DNA from: Kitasatospora sp. NBC_00315
Lineage (GTDB): Bacteria > Actinomycetota > Actinomycetes > Streptomycetales > Streptomycetaceae
DNA length: 64,000 nucleotides
Assembly (NCBI RefSeq): GCF_041435095.1
Contig: NZ_CP108025.1
Location: 5,828,001-5,892,000 of the forward strand
Direction of reading: 5' to 3'
Both the position numbers and the translations under genes were made by a program. A model generated the notes under the pieces. The model saw only the letters and a program-made list of their open reading frames with translations, did no database searches and was not told the DNA's origin. Of the stretch, positions 26,415-34,721 are shown one piece after another; positions within the stretch are counted from its first letter, which is position 1, and each line of letters opens with the position of its first letter.

Positions 26415-27626
26415 ATGGCCCCCGAACCCGACGCCCCCGCGCCCTGGCGCCCGCCGTGGGTGCGCGCCGCCAAGGCCGGCTGGCCGGTGGCCTCCGCCCT
26501 GGCGGTCGCCGTGATCCAGGTCGGCGGCAGCACCGTGGCGGCCCGGCACCAGTCGGGCCGGGTCCCGCTGGACGCCCTCGGCTACCTGCTGCTCCTGCTC
26601 GGCCCCGCGCTGCTCGTGCTGCGCCGCCGCCGGCCGGTCGCCGTGGTGGCGGGCGTGTCGGCCGTCACCATCGGCTACCTGCTGGCCGGCTACCCGTACG
26701 GCCCGTTCTTCGTGAGCCTGGTGGTCGCGGTCGTCGCCGCCGTGCAGAGCGGTCACCGCCGGGCGGCCTGGACGGCCCTGGGGGCCGCCTACCTGGCGCA
26801 CGCCCTGGTCGGCTTCGCGCTGCCGGCCGACTGGTCGCGGGCGGGAACGCCGAGGCTCCCCTGGTGGCAGGAGCTGGGCGCCACCGCCTGGCTGCTGCTG
26901 GTGGTCGCGGTCGCCGAGATCCTGCGCTTCCGGCGCGAACGCATGGCCGCGCACCGGGAGTTCCAGCTGCAGGCGGAGCGTCGTCGGGCGGACGAGGAGC
27001 GCCTGCGGATGGCCCGCGAGCTGCACGACATCCTGGCCCACAGCATCTCGCTGATCCACATCCAGGCGGGCGTCGCACTGGAACTGCTGGACACCCGGCC
27101 CGAACAGGCCCGCACCGCGCTGACCACGATCAAGAGCGCCAGCAAGGAGGCGCTAGGCGAGGTGCGCCAGGTGCTCGGCACCCTGCGTACACCCGGCGCC
27201 GCCGCCCCGCGCGGCCCCGCGCCGGGGCTGGCCCGCCTGGACGAACTGGCCGGACAGGCCGGGCGGGCGGGCCTGGCGGTCACGGTCGACGCGGTCGGCC
27301 CGCCGAGGCCGCTGCCGCCCGGCGTCGACCTGGCCGCCTTCCGGATCGTCCAGGAGGCGCTCACCAACGTGATCCGCCACTCGACGGCGCGCCGCGCGAA
27401 CGTCCTGCTGGACTGGCGGGAGGCGGCCGCCCTGACCGTCCGGGTCGAGGATCCGGGCCCGGCCGGGCACGGGGACGCCGGCGGCTCCGGCAGCGGACTG
27501 GTCGGCATGCGCGAGCGCGCGGCGGCGTTCGGCGGCACTCTGGAGGCCGGCCCGCTGCCGGAGGGCGGCTTCCGGGTCCGCGCCGTGCTGGCCACCGGGC
27601 CCACGGCCGGACGGGGCGGCGAGTGA
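26415..27626 (+). CDS. Sensor histidine kinase (NarL/DesK class)
   Basis: 403 residues. The membrane domain (about 20-170) has five or six helices with short loops. HisKA_3 phosphoacceptor His204 is in ARELHDILAHSISLI; the preceding segment RREFQLQAERRRADEERLRM-like stretch forms a coiled coil. The HATPase domain has the N-box QEALTNVIRHSTARRA and the G-box GSGLVGMRERAAAFGG. The ATG at 26415 has no strong ribosome binding site. It is paired with the response regulator 11 bases downstream, and the pair precedes an ABC system. Confidence 0.92.
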   Translation: MAPEPDAPAPWRPPWVRAAKAGWPVASALAVAVIQVGGSTVAARHQSGRVPLDALGYLLLLLGPALLVLRRRRPVAVVAGVSAVTIGYLLAGYPYGPFFVSLVVAVVAAVQSGHRRAAWTALGAAYLAHALVGFALPADWSRAGTPRLPWWQELGATAWLLLVVAVAEILRFRRERMAAHREFQLQAERRRADEERLRMARELHDILAHSISLIHIQAGVALELLDTRPEQARTALTTIKSASKEALGEVRQVLGTLRTPGAAAPRGPAPGLARLDELAGQAGRAGLAVTVDAVGPPRPLPPGVDLAAFRIVQEALTNVIRHSTARRANVLLDWREAAALTVRVEDPGPAGHGDAGGSGSGLVGMRERAAAFGGTLEAGPLPEGGFRVRAVLATGPTAGRGGE

Positions 27627-27637
27627 GGGAGAACGCG

Positions 27638-28306
27638 ATGATCCGGGTCCTGCTGGCGGACGACCAGGCGTTGGTCAGGGCGGGCTTCCGGGCCCTGCTG
27701 GACGCGCAGGACGACCTCCGGGTGGTCGGCGAGGCGGGCGACGGCGAGGACGCCGTGCGCCTCGCCCGTGAACTCACCCCCGATGTCGTCCTGATGGACA
27801 TCCGGATGCCCCGGCTGGACGGTCTGGCCGCCACCCGACGGATCGCGCGGGATCCGGCCCTGGACGCCGTCCGGGTGGTCGTGCTGACCACCTTCGAACT
27901 CGACGAGTACGTCTTCGAGGCACTCCGCTCGGGCGCCGCCGGCTTCCTGGTGAAGGACACCGAGCCGGCCGACCTGCTGCGCGCCGTGCGGGTCGCCTCG
28001 GCCGGCGACGCGCTGCTGTCGCCGGGGGTGACCCGCCGGCTGATCGGCGAGTTCGCCGCCCGCTCCAAGGCCCCGCAGGCCACGGCCGCCGGCCTCGCGC
28101 TGCTCACCGAACGCGAACGCGAGGTGCTCACCCTGGTGGGGATGGGCCTGTCCAACGAGGACATCGCCCGGCGCCTGGTGGTCAGCCCGCTGACCGCCAA
28201 GACCCACGTCAGCCGGGCCATGGTGAAGCTCGCCGCCCGCGACCGCGCCCAACTCGTGGTGCTCGCGTACGAGTCCGGACTGGTCCGGCCGGGCTGGCTG
28301 GGCTGA
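27638..28306 (+). CDS. LuxR/NarL-family response regulator
   Basis: 222 residues. Receiver domain MIRVLLADDQALVRAGFRAL with phosphoacceptor Asp54 in VVLMDIRMPRLDG and TTFELDEYVFEAL; C-terminal HTH LTEREREVLTLVGMGLSNED and TAKTHVSRAMVKLAARDR. The ATG at 27638 follows GAGGGAGAACGCG. It should be phosphorylated by the kinase at 26415. The GGAGTAC half-sites before the kinase gene and before the SHOCT gene make the downstream ABC operon its likely target. Confidence 0.94.
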   Translation: MIRVLLADDQALVRAGFRALLDAQDDLRVVGEAGDGEDAVRLARELTPDVVLMDIRMPRLDGLAATRRIARDPALDAVRVVVLTTFELDEYVFEALRSGAAGFLVKDTEPADLLRAVRVASAGDALLSPGVTRRLIGEFAARSKAPQATAAGLALLTEREREVLTLVGMGLSNEDIARRLVVSPLTAKTHVSRAMVKLAARDRAQLVVLAYESGLVRPGWLG

Positions 28307-28326
28307 GTACGCCCGGCGGCCCGGTC

Positions 28327-28402
28327 TACTCCCCACGCGGTATCCGCACGGCCGCTGCCGGTACGACGCGCCCGCGCGCCCTCGGCGGAATGCTCGGAGT
28401 AC
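28327..28402 (+). promoter_or_regulatory. GGAGTAC-type half-sites upstream of the SHOCT/ABC operon
   Basis: TACTCCCC at 28327-28334 and GGAGTAC at 28396-28402 are opposed copies of the half-site forming the palindrome at 26337-26356. The second is followed by CCCCGG…CCGGGG, a short hairpin at about 28403-28420. They lie in the 140-base gap between the response regulator and the SHOCT gene. Confidence 0.4.
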
Positions 28403-28446
28403 CCCGGAAACGTCCGGGGAGGAGCCCGCCACCGAGGAGATGAACC

Positions 28447-28725
28447 GTGATGACCACCCTGTCGGCCGCCCACGACTGGAACGGCCCCGGCCCCTGGATC
28501 CTGCTGGTCCCGCTGGTCTGGATCGCCGTGGTGTCCCTGGTCGTCCTGGTACTGCGCCGGACCGCCCGGCGGCGCGGCTGCGCCGCCGGCCGCCCCGAGG
28601 GTCCGCTCGCGGTCCTGGGCCGCCGCTACGCCGAGGGCGACATCGAGGCCGACGAGTACCGGGCCCGGCACGCCGTGCTCACCGAGACCGGGGACACCCG
28701 CCCGCGCAAGGGCGGGGCCGCGTGA
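28447..28725 (+). CDS. Small SHOCT-domain membrane protein
   Basis: 92 residues: one transmembrane helix (ILLVPLVWIAVVSLVVLVL, about 19-37), a basic stretch, and a C-terminal SHOCT motif (LAVLGRRYAEGDIEADEYRA). SHOCT domains are short helical modules of uncertain role, often on membrane or signalling proteins. GAGGAG precedes the GTG at 28447; an ATG three bases on is equally possible. It overlaps the ATPase gene by GTGA, so it is co-translated with the ABC system and may be an accessory subunit. Confidence 0.85.
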   Translation: MMTTLSAAHDWNGPGPWILLVPLVWIAVVSLVVLVLRRTARRRGCAAGRPEGPLAVLGRRYAEGDIEADEYRARHAVLTETGDTRPRKGGAA

Positions 28726-29474
28726 GCGCGCTCGACGTCGTGACCGCCGCCGCCCGGGTCACCGACGCCGTGAAGGACCACGGCGTCGGTGACACCCGGG
28801 TCCGCGCCCTGGACCACGTCACGGTCGAGTTCCCCGCCGGCCGCTTCACCGCGATCATGGGCCCCTCCGGCTCCGGGAAGTCCACCCTGATGCACTGCGC
28901 GGCCGGGCTGGACACGCTCACCTCGGGCAGCGCCCACCTCGGCGGCACCGAACTCGGCACGCTGGACGACCGCCGCCTCACACTGCTGCGCCGGGAGCGG
29001 ATCGGCTTCGTCTTCCAGGCCTTCAACCTCGTCCCGACCCTGACGGTGCGGGAGAACATCACCCTCCCGCTGGACCTGGCGGGAACCGCGCCCGACCAGC
29101 GGTGGCTGGACACCCTGATCGGGGTGACCGGCCTCGGCGACCGGCTGCACCACCGCCCCGGCGAGCTCTCCGGCGGCCAGCAGCAGCGGGTGGCGGTGGC
29201 CAGGGCGTTGGCCGGCCGGCCCGAGGTGGTCTTCGCGGACGAGCCCACCGGCAACCTCGACTCCCGCAGCGGGGCCGAGGTGCTCGGCCTGCTGCGGACG
29301 GCGGTGGACGGGATGGGCGGCTGCGTGGTCATGGTCACCCACGACCCGGTCGCCGCCGGGTACGCCGACGGGGTGCTCTTCCTCGCCGACGGCCGGCTGG
29401 TCGACCGGATGCCGTCCCCCACCGCCGACGGAGTGCTGGACCGGATGAAGGCCTTCGATCGGGGGCGGTCGTGA
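28722..29474 (+). CDS. ABC ATPase of LolD/MacB type
   Basis: 250 residues. Walker A GPSGSGKST near residue 46, the MacB/LolD-type region IGFVFQAFNLVPTLTVRENI, signature LSGGQQQRVAVARAL, Walker B VVFADEPTGNLDSRSG and the H-loop VTHDP. The first 30 residues contain a variable regulatory-looking segment (AARVTDAVKDHGVGDTRVRAL). It pairs with the FtsX-type permease whose GTG overlaps its stop. Such complexes drive mechanotransmission or extraction of lipids and peptides from the membrane, not classical transport across it. Confidence 0.94.
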   Translation: MSALDVVTAAARVTDAVKDHGVGDTRVRALDHVTVEFPAGRFTAIMGPSGSGKSTLMHCAAGLDTLTSGSAHLGGTELGTLDDRRLTLLRRERIGFVFQAFNLVPTLTVRENITLPLDLAGTAPDQRWLDTLIGVTGLGDRLHHRPGELSGGQQQRVAVARALAGRPEVVFADEPTGNLDSRSGAEVLGLLRTAVDGMGGCVVMVTHDPVAAGYADGVLFLADGRLVDRMPSPTADGVLDRMKAFDRGRS

Positions 29475-32050
29475 CCCCGGTCGCCGCCACCCTGCGGATC
29501 TCGCTGCGCTCGCTGCGCGCCCACCGCCGGCGGCTGGCCGGCACCCTGCTGTCCGTCCTGCTCGGCGTCAGCTTCCTGACCGGCACGATGGTGCTCGGCG
29601 ACACCCTGCGGGCCAATTTCGACACCCTGTTCGCGGACGCCGACGCCGGCACCGACGCGGTGGTCCGCAGCGCCGACGTGCTGGACTCCCCGGGCACCCC
29701 CGGCGGCGTACGGGCCCCGCTGGACGCCGCGCTCGCCGAGCGGCTGCGCACCGTCCCCGGGGTGGCCGCCGCCGAGGCGTCCGTCCTGGGCGCCGGCCAG
29801 CTGGTGGGCGGCGACGGCCGGCCGGTCGGCGGCCAGGGCCCGCCCACGCTGGCCGGCAACTGGCTCGCCGACCCCGTGCTCAACCCCTACCGGCTGGCCG
29901 AGGGCCGGGCACCGGCGGCGCCCGGCGAGGCGGTGATCAACCGGGGCGCGGCGAGGAGCGGCGGGCTGCACCTGGGCGACAGCACCGTGCTGCGCACGCC
30001 CGATCCGGTGCGGATCACCGTCGTCGGCATCGCCACCTTCGGCGGGAGCGCCGACGGGATGGGCCCCAGCACCTTCACCGGCCTGACCCTCGACGACGCG
30101 GAGCGCCACCTCACCCCGAAGGGGGCCGGGCAGGCGAGCTCGGTCCAGGTACGGGCGACGGCCGGCACCTCCCAGGCCGAGCTGGTCCGGGCGATCACCC
30201 CGTGGCTGCCGTCCGGCGTCGAGGCAGTCACCGGGGCGGCCGCCACCGCCGAGAGCACCGAACAGGTCTCCGGACGGTTCCTGGACCTGTTCACCACGCT
30301 CCTCCTGGTCTTCGCGGGCATCGCGCTGCTGGTGGCGACCTTCACCATCCACAACACCTTCGCCATCGTGGTCGCCCAGCGCACCCGGGAGAACGCCCTG
30401 CTCAGGGCGCTCGGCGCGGCGCGGGGGCAGGTCCTGGGGGCGACTCTCGCGGAGGCCCTGGCGGTCGGCCTGCTCGCCTCGCTCGGCGGGCTGCTCGGCG
30501 GGGTCGGCGTCGCCACCGGCCTCAAGGCGCTGTTCTCGGCCCTCGGCTTCTCGCTGCCGACGGGTGGCACGGTGGTCAGTGCCGCCGCCGTCGTGCTGCC
30601 GCTCGTCGTGGGCACCCTCGTCGCGGTCGGCTCAGCGCTGCTGCCCGCCGTCCGGGCCGGCCGGACCGCTCCGCTCGCCGCGCTGCGGGAGGCCGCCGTG
30701 GACCGCGCCGCCGAGGGCCGGGCCGGGTGGCTGCGGCCCGCGGTGAGCGCGGCGCTGCTCGCGGGCGGAGTCCCGGCGACGGTGCTGGGCGCGAGCGACG
30801 GCCCGTCCGTGGCGCTGACCGCGGCCGGGGCACTGGCCGTGCTCGCCGGGGTGGTGGTGCTCGGCCCCGTCGCGGCCGCCCGCGCCGTGCGGGTGCTGGG
30901 CACCCCGCTGGCCGCCCTGCGCGGCGTCTCGGGCGTCCTGGCGGCCCGCAACGCCGCCCGCAACCCCCGGCGGACCGCCGCCACCGCGACCGCGCTGATG
31001 ATCGGCGTCGCCGTGGTCACGCTGTTCACCGTCTTCGGAGCGTCCGTCAGGGCGACCCTGGACCGGACGGTCGCGGACTCCTTCGCCGGCGATCTGGCGG
31101 TCACCGCGCCCTCCTTCGGAGCCGGTGGCAGCGGAGTCAGCCCCGAACTCGCCGACGCGCTCGCCGCACTGCCCGAAGTCCGGCAGACGGTGGGTCTGGG
31201 CCGGGGCGTCGCCCGGATCGACGGCCACGGCCGCACCCTGGACGTCACCGACCCGCCCCGGCTGGCCGGCGTCCTCGACCTCGGCCGGGTGGACGGATCG
31301 ATGGCCGCGCTCGGCACCGACGGCCTCGCCGTCTCCCGGGGCGAGGCGGCGAGCCGCGGGTGGCGGCTCGGCAGCACCGTCACGGTGGGCTTCACCGACG
31401 GCGTCACGGGCCCGTTCACCGTCCGGGCGCTGTACGAGGGCGGCACCCCGGCCGGCGACTACCTGGTCACCCGGGAGGCCTGGGCCCCGCACCGGGGCCA
31501 GGACAGCGACACCCTGGTGGCCGTCGCGCTCAGGGACGGCGTGTCGCTCCCGGACGGCTCGGCCGCCGTCCGGCGGGCCGCCGCGCCGTTCGGGGACCCG
31601 CAGGTGCAGGACCGCGACGCGTACGCGGCGAGCGCCGCCTCGGGCGTCGACATGATGCTCTCGGTGGTCTACGCCCTGCTCGCGCTGGCCGTGCTGATCG
31701 CGCTGCTGGGCATCGCCAACACGCTGACCCTGGCGGTCCACGAGCGGACCGGCGAGCTCGGCCTGCTGCGGGCGGTCGGCCAGACCCGGGGCCAGCTGCG
31801 CGCGATGGTGCGCTGGGAGTCCGTGCTGGTCGCCGCGTTCGGCACGGTCGGCGGCCTGGGCCTGGGGGTGTTCCTCGGCTGGGCGCTGGTCCGCGCCTCG
31901 GACCGCGCGGGGACCGGTTCGTTCGCCGTCCCGCCGGTGCAGCTCGCCGTGGTGCTGGGCGCGGGACTGCTGGCCGGCGCGGTGGCGGGACTGCGGCCGG
32001 CCCGGCGGGCGGCCCGACTGGAGATCCTGCACGCCGTCGCCGCCACCTGA
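29471..32050 (+). CDS. FtsX-type ABC permease (two FtsX domains)
   Basis: 859 residues, the large actinobacterial form. An N-terminal helix (about 20-42) is followed by a MacB-like extracytoplasmic domain (to about 270), then three helices of the first FtsX domain (LLLVFAGIALLVATFTIHNT onward), two central helices, a second extracytoplasmic domain and a final three-helix FtsX domain (YALLALAVLIALLGIANTLT onward). Both FtsX domains carry the RTRENALLRALGA / RTGELGLLRAVGQ cytoplasmic coupling segments that contact the ATPase. Transcribed with SHOCT and ATPase genes. Its TGA stop is the first three bases of a 13-base tandem array. Confidence 0.93.
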   Translation: MTPVAATLRISLRSLRAHRRRLAGTLLSVLLGVSFLTGTMVLGDTLRANFDTLFADADAGTDAVVRSADVLDSPGTPGGVRAPLDAALAERLRTVPGVAAAEASVLGAGQLVGGDGRPVGGQGPPTLAGNWLADPVLNPYRLAEGRAPAAPGEAVINRGAARSGGLHLGDSTVLRTPDPVRITVVGIATFGGSADGMGPSTFTGLTLDDAERHLTPKGAGQASSVQVRATAGTSQAELVRAITPWLPSGVEAVTGAAATAESTEQVSGRFLDLFTTLLLVFAGIALLVATFTIHNTFAIVVAQRTRENALLRALGAARGQVLGATLAEALAVGLLASLGGLLGGVGVATGLKALFSALGFSLPTGGTVVSAAAVVLPLVVGTLVAVGSALLPAVRAGRTAPLAALREAAVDRAAEGRAGWLRPAVSAALLAGGVPATVLGASDGPSVALTAAGALAVLAGVVVLGPVAAARAVRVLGTPLAALRGVSGVLAARNAARNPRRTAATATALMIGVAVVTLFTVFGASVRATLDRTVADSFAGDLAVTAPSFGAGGSGVSPELADALAALPEVRQTVGLGRGVARIDGHGRTLDVTDPPRLAGVLDLGRVDGSMAALGTDGLAVSRGEAASRGWRLGSTVTVGFTDGVTGPFTVRALYEGGTPAGDYLVTREAWAPHRGQDSDTLVAVALRDGVSLPDGSAAVRRAAAPFGDPQVQDRDAYAASAASGVDMMLSVVYALLALAVLIALLGIANTLTLAVHERTGELGLLRAVGQTRGQLRAMVRWESVLVAAFGTVGGLGLGVFLGWALVRASDRAGTGSFAVPPVQLAVVLGAGLLAGAVAGLRPARRAARLEILHAVAAT

Positions 32051-32138
32051 GCACGCCACCTGAGCACGCCCGCTGAGCACGCCCGCTGAGCACGCCACCT
32101 GAGCACGTCCGCTGAGCACGCCACCTGAGCACGTCCGC
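32048..32138 (+). repeat. 13-nt tandem array beginning at the FtsX stop codon
   Basis: Seven tandem copies of a 13-mer, TGAGCACGCCACC or the variants TGAGCACGCCCGC and TGAGCACGTCCGC. An eighth, decayed copy follows. The period is not a multiple of three, and the TGA in every unit stops different frames in turn. Variants partly alternate, so expansion involved multi-unit blocks. The gap up to 32281 otherwise holds CACGTG-containing inverted repeats and no gene. Confidence 0.95.
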
Positions 32139-32281
32139 TGGGCACCACGTGCCGGCACGCGCCACCACGTGCCCGCCGGGTGCGACCACAGCCGTTCCGG
32201 AGCGCCGCCGGGACGGCTGTGGGCGATGCTGGAGGCGCCGACCGCCGAACGCCGGTGGCCGCCCCGCGCGGGAGGAGAGCG

Positions 32282-33577
32282 ATGCAGAGCCGTGCCCGCC
32301 CGGGAGCGGAGCTCGTGCGCTGGGTGCCCGCCGCGATCCTGGCCCTCGGCGTCGGCGTCGACCACTTCACGCCCGACGGCTACAACGGGGGCCCGCTGCT
32401 GGCCGTCGCCTGCGTCACCGCCGGGGCGACCCTGCGGCTGCGGGCCACCCTGCTGGTCTGGGCGGTGGCGGTGCTGGCCGCCGTCGGGCTCTCGGCCCAC
32501 CACGGGACCTTCGGGCACGCGCGCGGTGCCAGCGAGATGGGCAACGTGCTGCTCGCCGGCCTGGGAGCGCTGTACGTCAACCAGGTGATCGCCCGGCAGG
32601 ACCGGCGCCTCACCGCGGTCGCCTCGGTGGCCGAGGCGGCGCAGCGGGCGGTGCTGCCCGTCCCGCCGGCCACCCTGGGGCCGCTGTGGATCGCGGCCCG
32701 CTACGAGGCCGCTCAGAGCGAGGCACGGATCGGCGGCGACGCCTACGCCGTGCAGCGCACCCCGTACGGCCCCAGGTTCCTGATCGGCGACGTCCGCGGC
32801 AAGGGGATGGGTGCGGTGGGCGCCGTCTCCGTCCTGCTGGGTGCCTTCCGGGAGGCGGCCGAGAACGCACCGGACCTGCCCGCGCTGGCCGCCCGGTTGG
32901 AGCACGCGCTGCTCCGGGAGGGCGAGCGCCGGCAGGACCTGGACCGGGAGGAGGGCTTCACCACCGCGCTGCTGGGCGAGATCACCCCGGACGGCGGAAC
33001 GCTGCGGCTGCTCAACCGGGGGCACCCGCCGGCCTATCTGCTGGAGGGCACCGGCGTGCGCACGCTCTCGCCGGCGGAGGCGGACCTGCCGCTGTCCTTC
33101 GGCGGGCTCGCGGCCCGCCGCACGGTGCCGGACGTCTTCGAACTGCGGCCGAAGGCCGTCCTGCTGCTGGTGACCGACGGGGTGACGGAGGCACGCGACC
33201 GGGCCGGGGAGTTCTACGACCCGGCGGCCCGGCTCGGGTACTGGGGGCCCTATCCCTCGCCGCGGTCCGTGATCGACACCCTGACCCGCGACGTCGCCTT
33301 CTGGACCGGTGGGCGCAGCACGGACGACATGGCGGTGCTCGCGATCACCAGGGTGGTGGCGGCCGACGACGGGGCGCCGGGGTCCGCCGGGCGCCGGTCA
33401 GCCCAGGTGCCAGAGGGTGCCGTGGGCGGTGGCGGTGGTCGCGGCCAGCACCGCGAGGTCGGCGACGCCGAGCAGGACGCCCAGCAGGGCCCGGCCGCGG
33501 CGCGCGGTGCCACGGACGAGTGCGAGGACGCCGAGCGTGACGGCGAGCGGGCCGAGCGCGATGTTGAAGAGCAGTAG
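32282..33577 (+). CDS. Membrane-anchored SpoIIE/PP2C-type serine phosphatase
   Basis: 431 residues. The N-terminal part has three or four helices (about 15-95). The SpoIIE domain starts near 130 and shows the metal-binding pattern GGDAY, DVRGKGMGA, LLNRGHPPAYLL, LVTDGVTEARD and STDDMAVLAI. Such enzymes dephosphorylate anti-anti-sigma factors or related proteins. The start at 32282 is set by GGAGGAG five bases upstream. The catalytic domain ends near residue 365; the last 60 or so residues are Gly/Gln/Glu-rich and are antisense to the gene at 33398, with a 180-base convergent overlap. An ancestral stop has probably been lost, and the tail is unlikely to be functional. Confidence 0.88.
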   Translation: MQSRARPGAELVRWVPAAILALGVGVDHFTPDGYNGGPLLAVACVTAGATLRLRATLLVWAVAVLAAVGLSAHHGTFGHARGASEMGNVLLAGLGALYVNQVIARQDRRLTAVASVAEAAQRAVLPVPPATLGPLWIAARYEAAQSEARIGGDAYAVQRTPYGPRFLIGDVRGKGMGAVGAVSVLLGAFREAAENAPDLPALAARLEHALLREGERRQDLDREEGFTTALLGEITPDGGTLRLLNRGHPPAYLLEGTGVRTLSPAEADLPLSFGGLAARRTVPDVFELRPKAVLLLVTDGVTEARDRAGEFYDPAARLGYWGPYPSPRSVIDTLTRDVAFWTGGRSTDDMAVLAITRVVAADDGAPGSAGRRSAQVPEGAVGGGGGRGQHREVGDAEQDAQQGPAAARGATDECEDAERDGERAERDVEEQ

Positions 33578-33667
33578 GCCCGGCAGACCGAGCAGGAAGG
33601 AGGCGACGGCCAGGTTGTCCGCTTCGGCGACGGTGCGCGGGCGGGTGGTCGGGGTGGTGCTGTTCAC
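33398..33667 (-). CDS. DUF4190-like small membrane protein
   Basis: 89 residues, with two transmembrane helices (LAVASFLLGLPGLLLFNIAL and ALLGVLLGVADLAVLAAT regions) joined by a basic loop, GVLALVRGTARRGR, as in DUF4190 proteins. The GTG at 33667 is preceded by GAGGAG with good spacing. It is co-directional with the 51-residue gene 45 bases upstream of it, and both face away from a TetR gene, so they are candidate targets of that regulator. Function is unknown. Confidence 0.75.
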   Translation of the reverse strand: MNSTTPTTRPRTVAEADNLAVASFLLGLPGLLLFNIALGPLAVTLGVLALVRGTARRGRALLGVLLGVADLAVLAATTATAHGTLWHLG

Positions 33668-33712
33668 AGGGTGCTCCTCGGGTGGTCGGGCCGTTCCGTC
33701 GGGCGGGAGGGA

Positions 33713-33868
33713 TCAGCGGTGCCGGAGCCGGGCGAGGCCCTCGCGGGCGCCGAAGGCCAGCAGCCAGGCGGCGATCGCGGCGGCGGCGAGGAGGAAGACG
33801 GGCAGCGGGGTGTGGGCGGCGGCGCCGATGAGGATTCCCATGGCGACCAGCGCGGCGAGGAGGATCAT
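33713..33868 (-). CDS. 51-residue hydrophobic membrane protein
   Basis: A very short gene on the minus strand, MILLAALVAMGILIG … LARLRHR, with two apolar helices and a basic C-terminus. AAAGG precedes the ATG. It shares a presumed transcript with the DUF4190-like gene and is divergent from the TetR gene at 33995. No family recognised. High GC at third positions and a proper stop directly before the next gene support it. Confidence 0.6.
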   Translation of the reverse strand: MILLAALVAMGILIGAAAHTPLPVFLLAAAAIAAWLLAFGAREGLARLRHR

Positions 33869-33910
33869 GGTGCGGCCTTTCTGCGGGTCGGCCGGTGACG
33901 GCAGGACGGT

Positions 33911-33984
33911 TCGGCGAACAGTTGGGATGACAAGTGTTCGCCGAGTTCCACTCTACGCTGGCGGAAGTCGGCAAACAGTTGTTT
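33911..33984 (+). promoter_or_regulatory. TetR operators in the divergent promoter
   Basis: A perfect 10-bp inverted repeat, TCGGCGAACA (33911-33920) and TGTTCGCCGA (33935-33944), and a second palindrome AAACAGTTGTTT (33973-33984) share the core AACAGTTG. The second overlaps TTTACT (33982-33987), a -10 box seven bases from the TetR start. This is consistent with autoregulation and control of the divergent small-membrane genes. Confidence 0.65.
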
Positions 33985-33994
33985 ACTGAATGAC

Positions 33995-34624
33995 GTGAGT
34001 CACAGTGTGGGGATCAGACAGGCCCAGAAGCAGCAGAGCCGGCGCGCGTTGATGGACGCGGGCCTGCGCCTGCTGGAGGCGCAGAACCTCGCCGGCCTCG
34101 GCGTCCGCGAGGTGACCCGGGCCGCCGGGATGTCCCCGGCGGGGTTCTACCGGCACTTCCGCGATCTCGCCGACCTCGGCGTCGCCCTGGTCGAGGAGTC
34201 GCTCGCCAGCCTGCACGTGCTGGTGCGCGCGGTCCTGGAGGAGCGCGGCGGGGCCGAGGAGTTGATCGACCGTACGGTCGAGGTCATCGAACTGCACGTG
34301 CGGGCCAACCCGGCTCACATGCGCTTCCTGGCGCGCGAGCGCCACGGGGGAGTCCGGCAGGTGCGCGAGGCGATCGCGGCGGAGCTGGGCCGGTTCGCCG
34401 AGGAGGTCGGCGCCGCGCTCGCGCGGCAGCCGGCCTCGCGCGGCTGGGACGCGGGGGAGCTGCGCATGCTCGCGCAGCTCTACGTCGAGCACATGGTGTC
34501 GACCGCCGCGTCCTTCCTGGAGGCGCCGCCCGAGGACCCGGCGGTGGCCGCGCGGATCGCGGCCACCGCCCGGATGCAGTTGCGGCTGGTCAGCCTGGGC
34601 CGCCGCCACTGGAAGGACAACTGA
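33995..34624 (+). CDS. TetR-family repressor
   Basis: 209 residues. N-terminal HTH (VREVTRAAGMSPAGFYRHFRD, written here in part) at about 36-56, then a helical ligand domain with ELHVRANPAHMRFLARERHGG, reminiscent of FabR-like regulators. The GTG at 33995 appears leaderless, with TTTACT as -10. The regulator is flanked by its probable operators and is divergent from two small membrane-protein genes. Ligand unknown; the FabR-like region hints at an acyl effector, but that is weak. Confidence 0.88.
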   Translation: MSHSVGIRQAQKQQSRRALMDAGLRLLEAQNLAGLGVREVTRAAGMSPAGFYRHFRDLADLGVALVEESLASLHVLVRAVLEERGGAEELIDRTVEVIELHVRANPAHMRFLARERHGGVRQVREAIAAELGRFAEEVGAALARQPASRGWDAGELRMLAQLYVEHMVSTAASFLEAPPEDPAVAARIAATARMQLRLVSLGRRHWKDN

Positions 34625-34661
34625 CACCTCGTCGACGCGGCCTCTCGGCGGCGCGGGCATC

Positions 34662-34690
34662 TTGACATCTGGTCATGCTCGCGCCAATTT
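34662..34690 (+). promoter_or_regulatory. Promoter of the secreted protease gene
   Basis: TTGACA (34662-34667) and CAATTT (34685-34690) are separated by 17 bases, a good housekeeping-sigma promoter, ending 31 bases before the ATG. Confidence 0.7.
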
Positions 34691-34721
34691 TGGTGCACCC
34701 CACACACCGAGAGGCCCTCCC

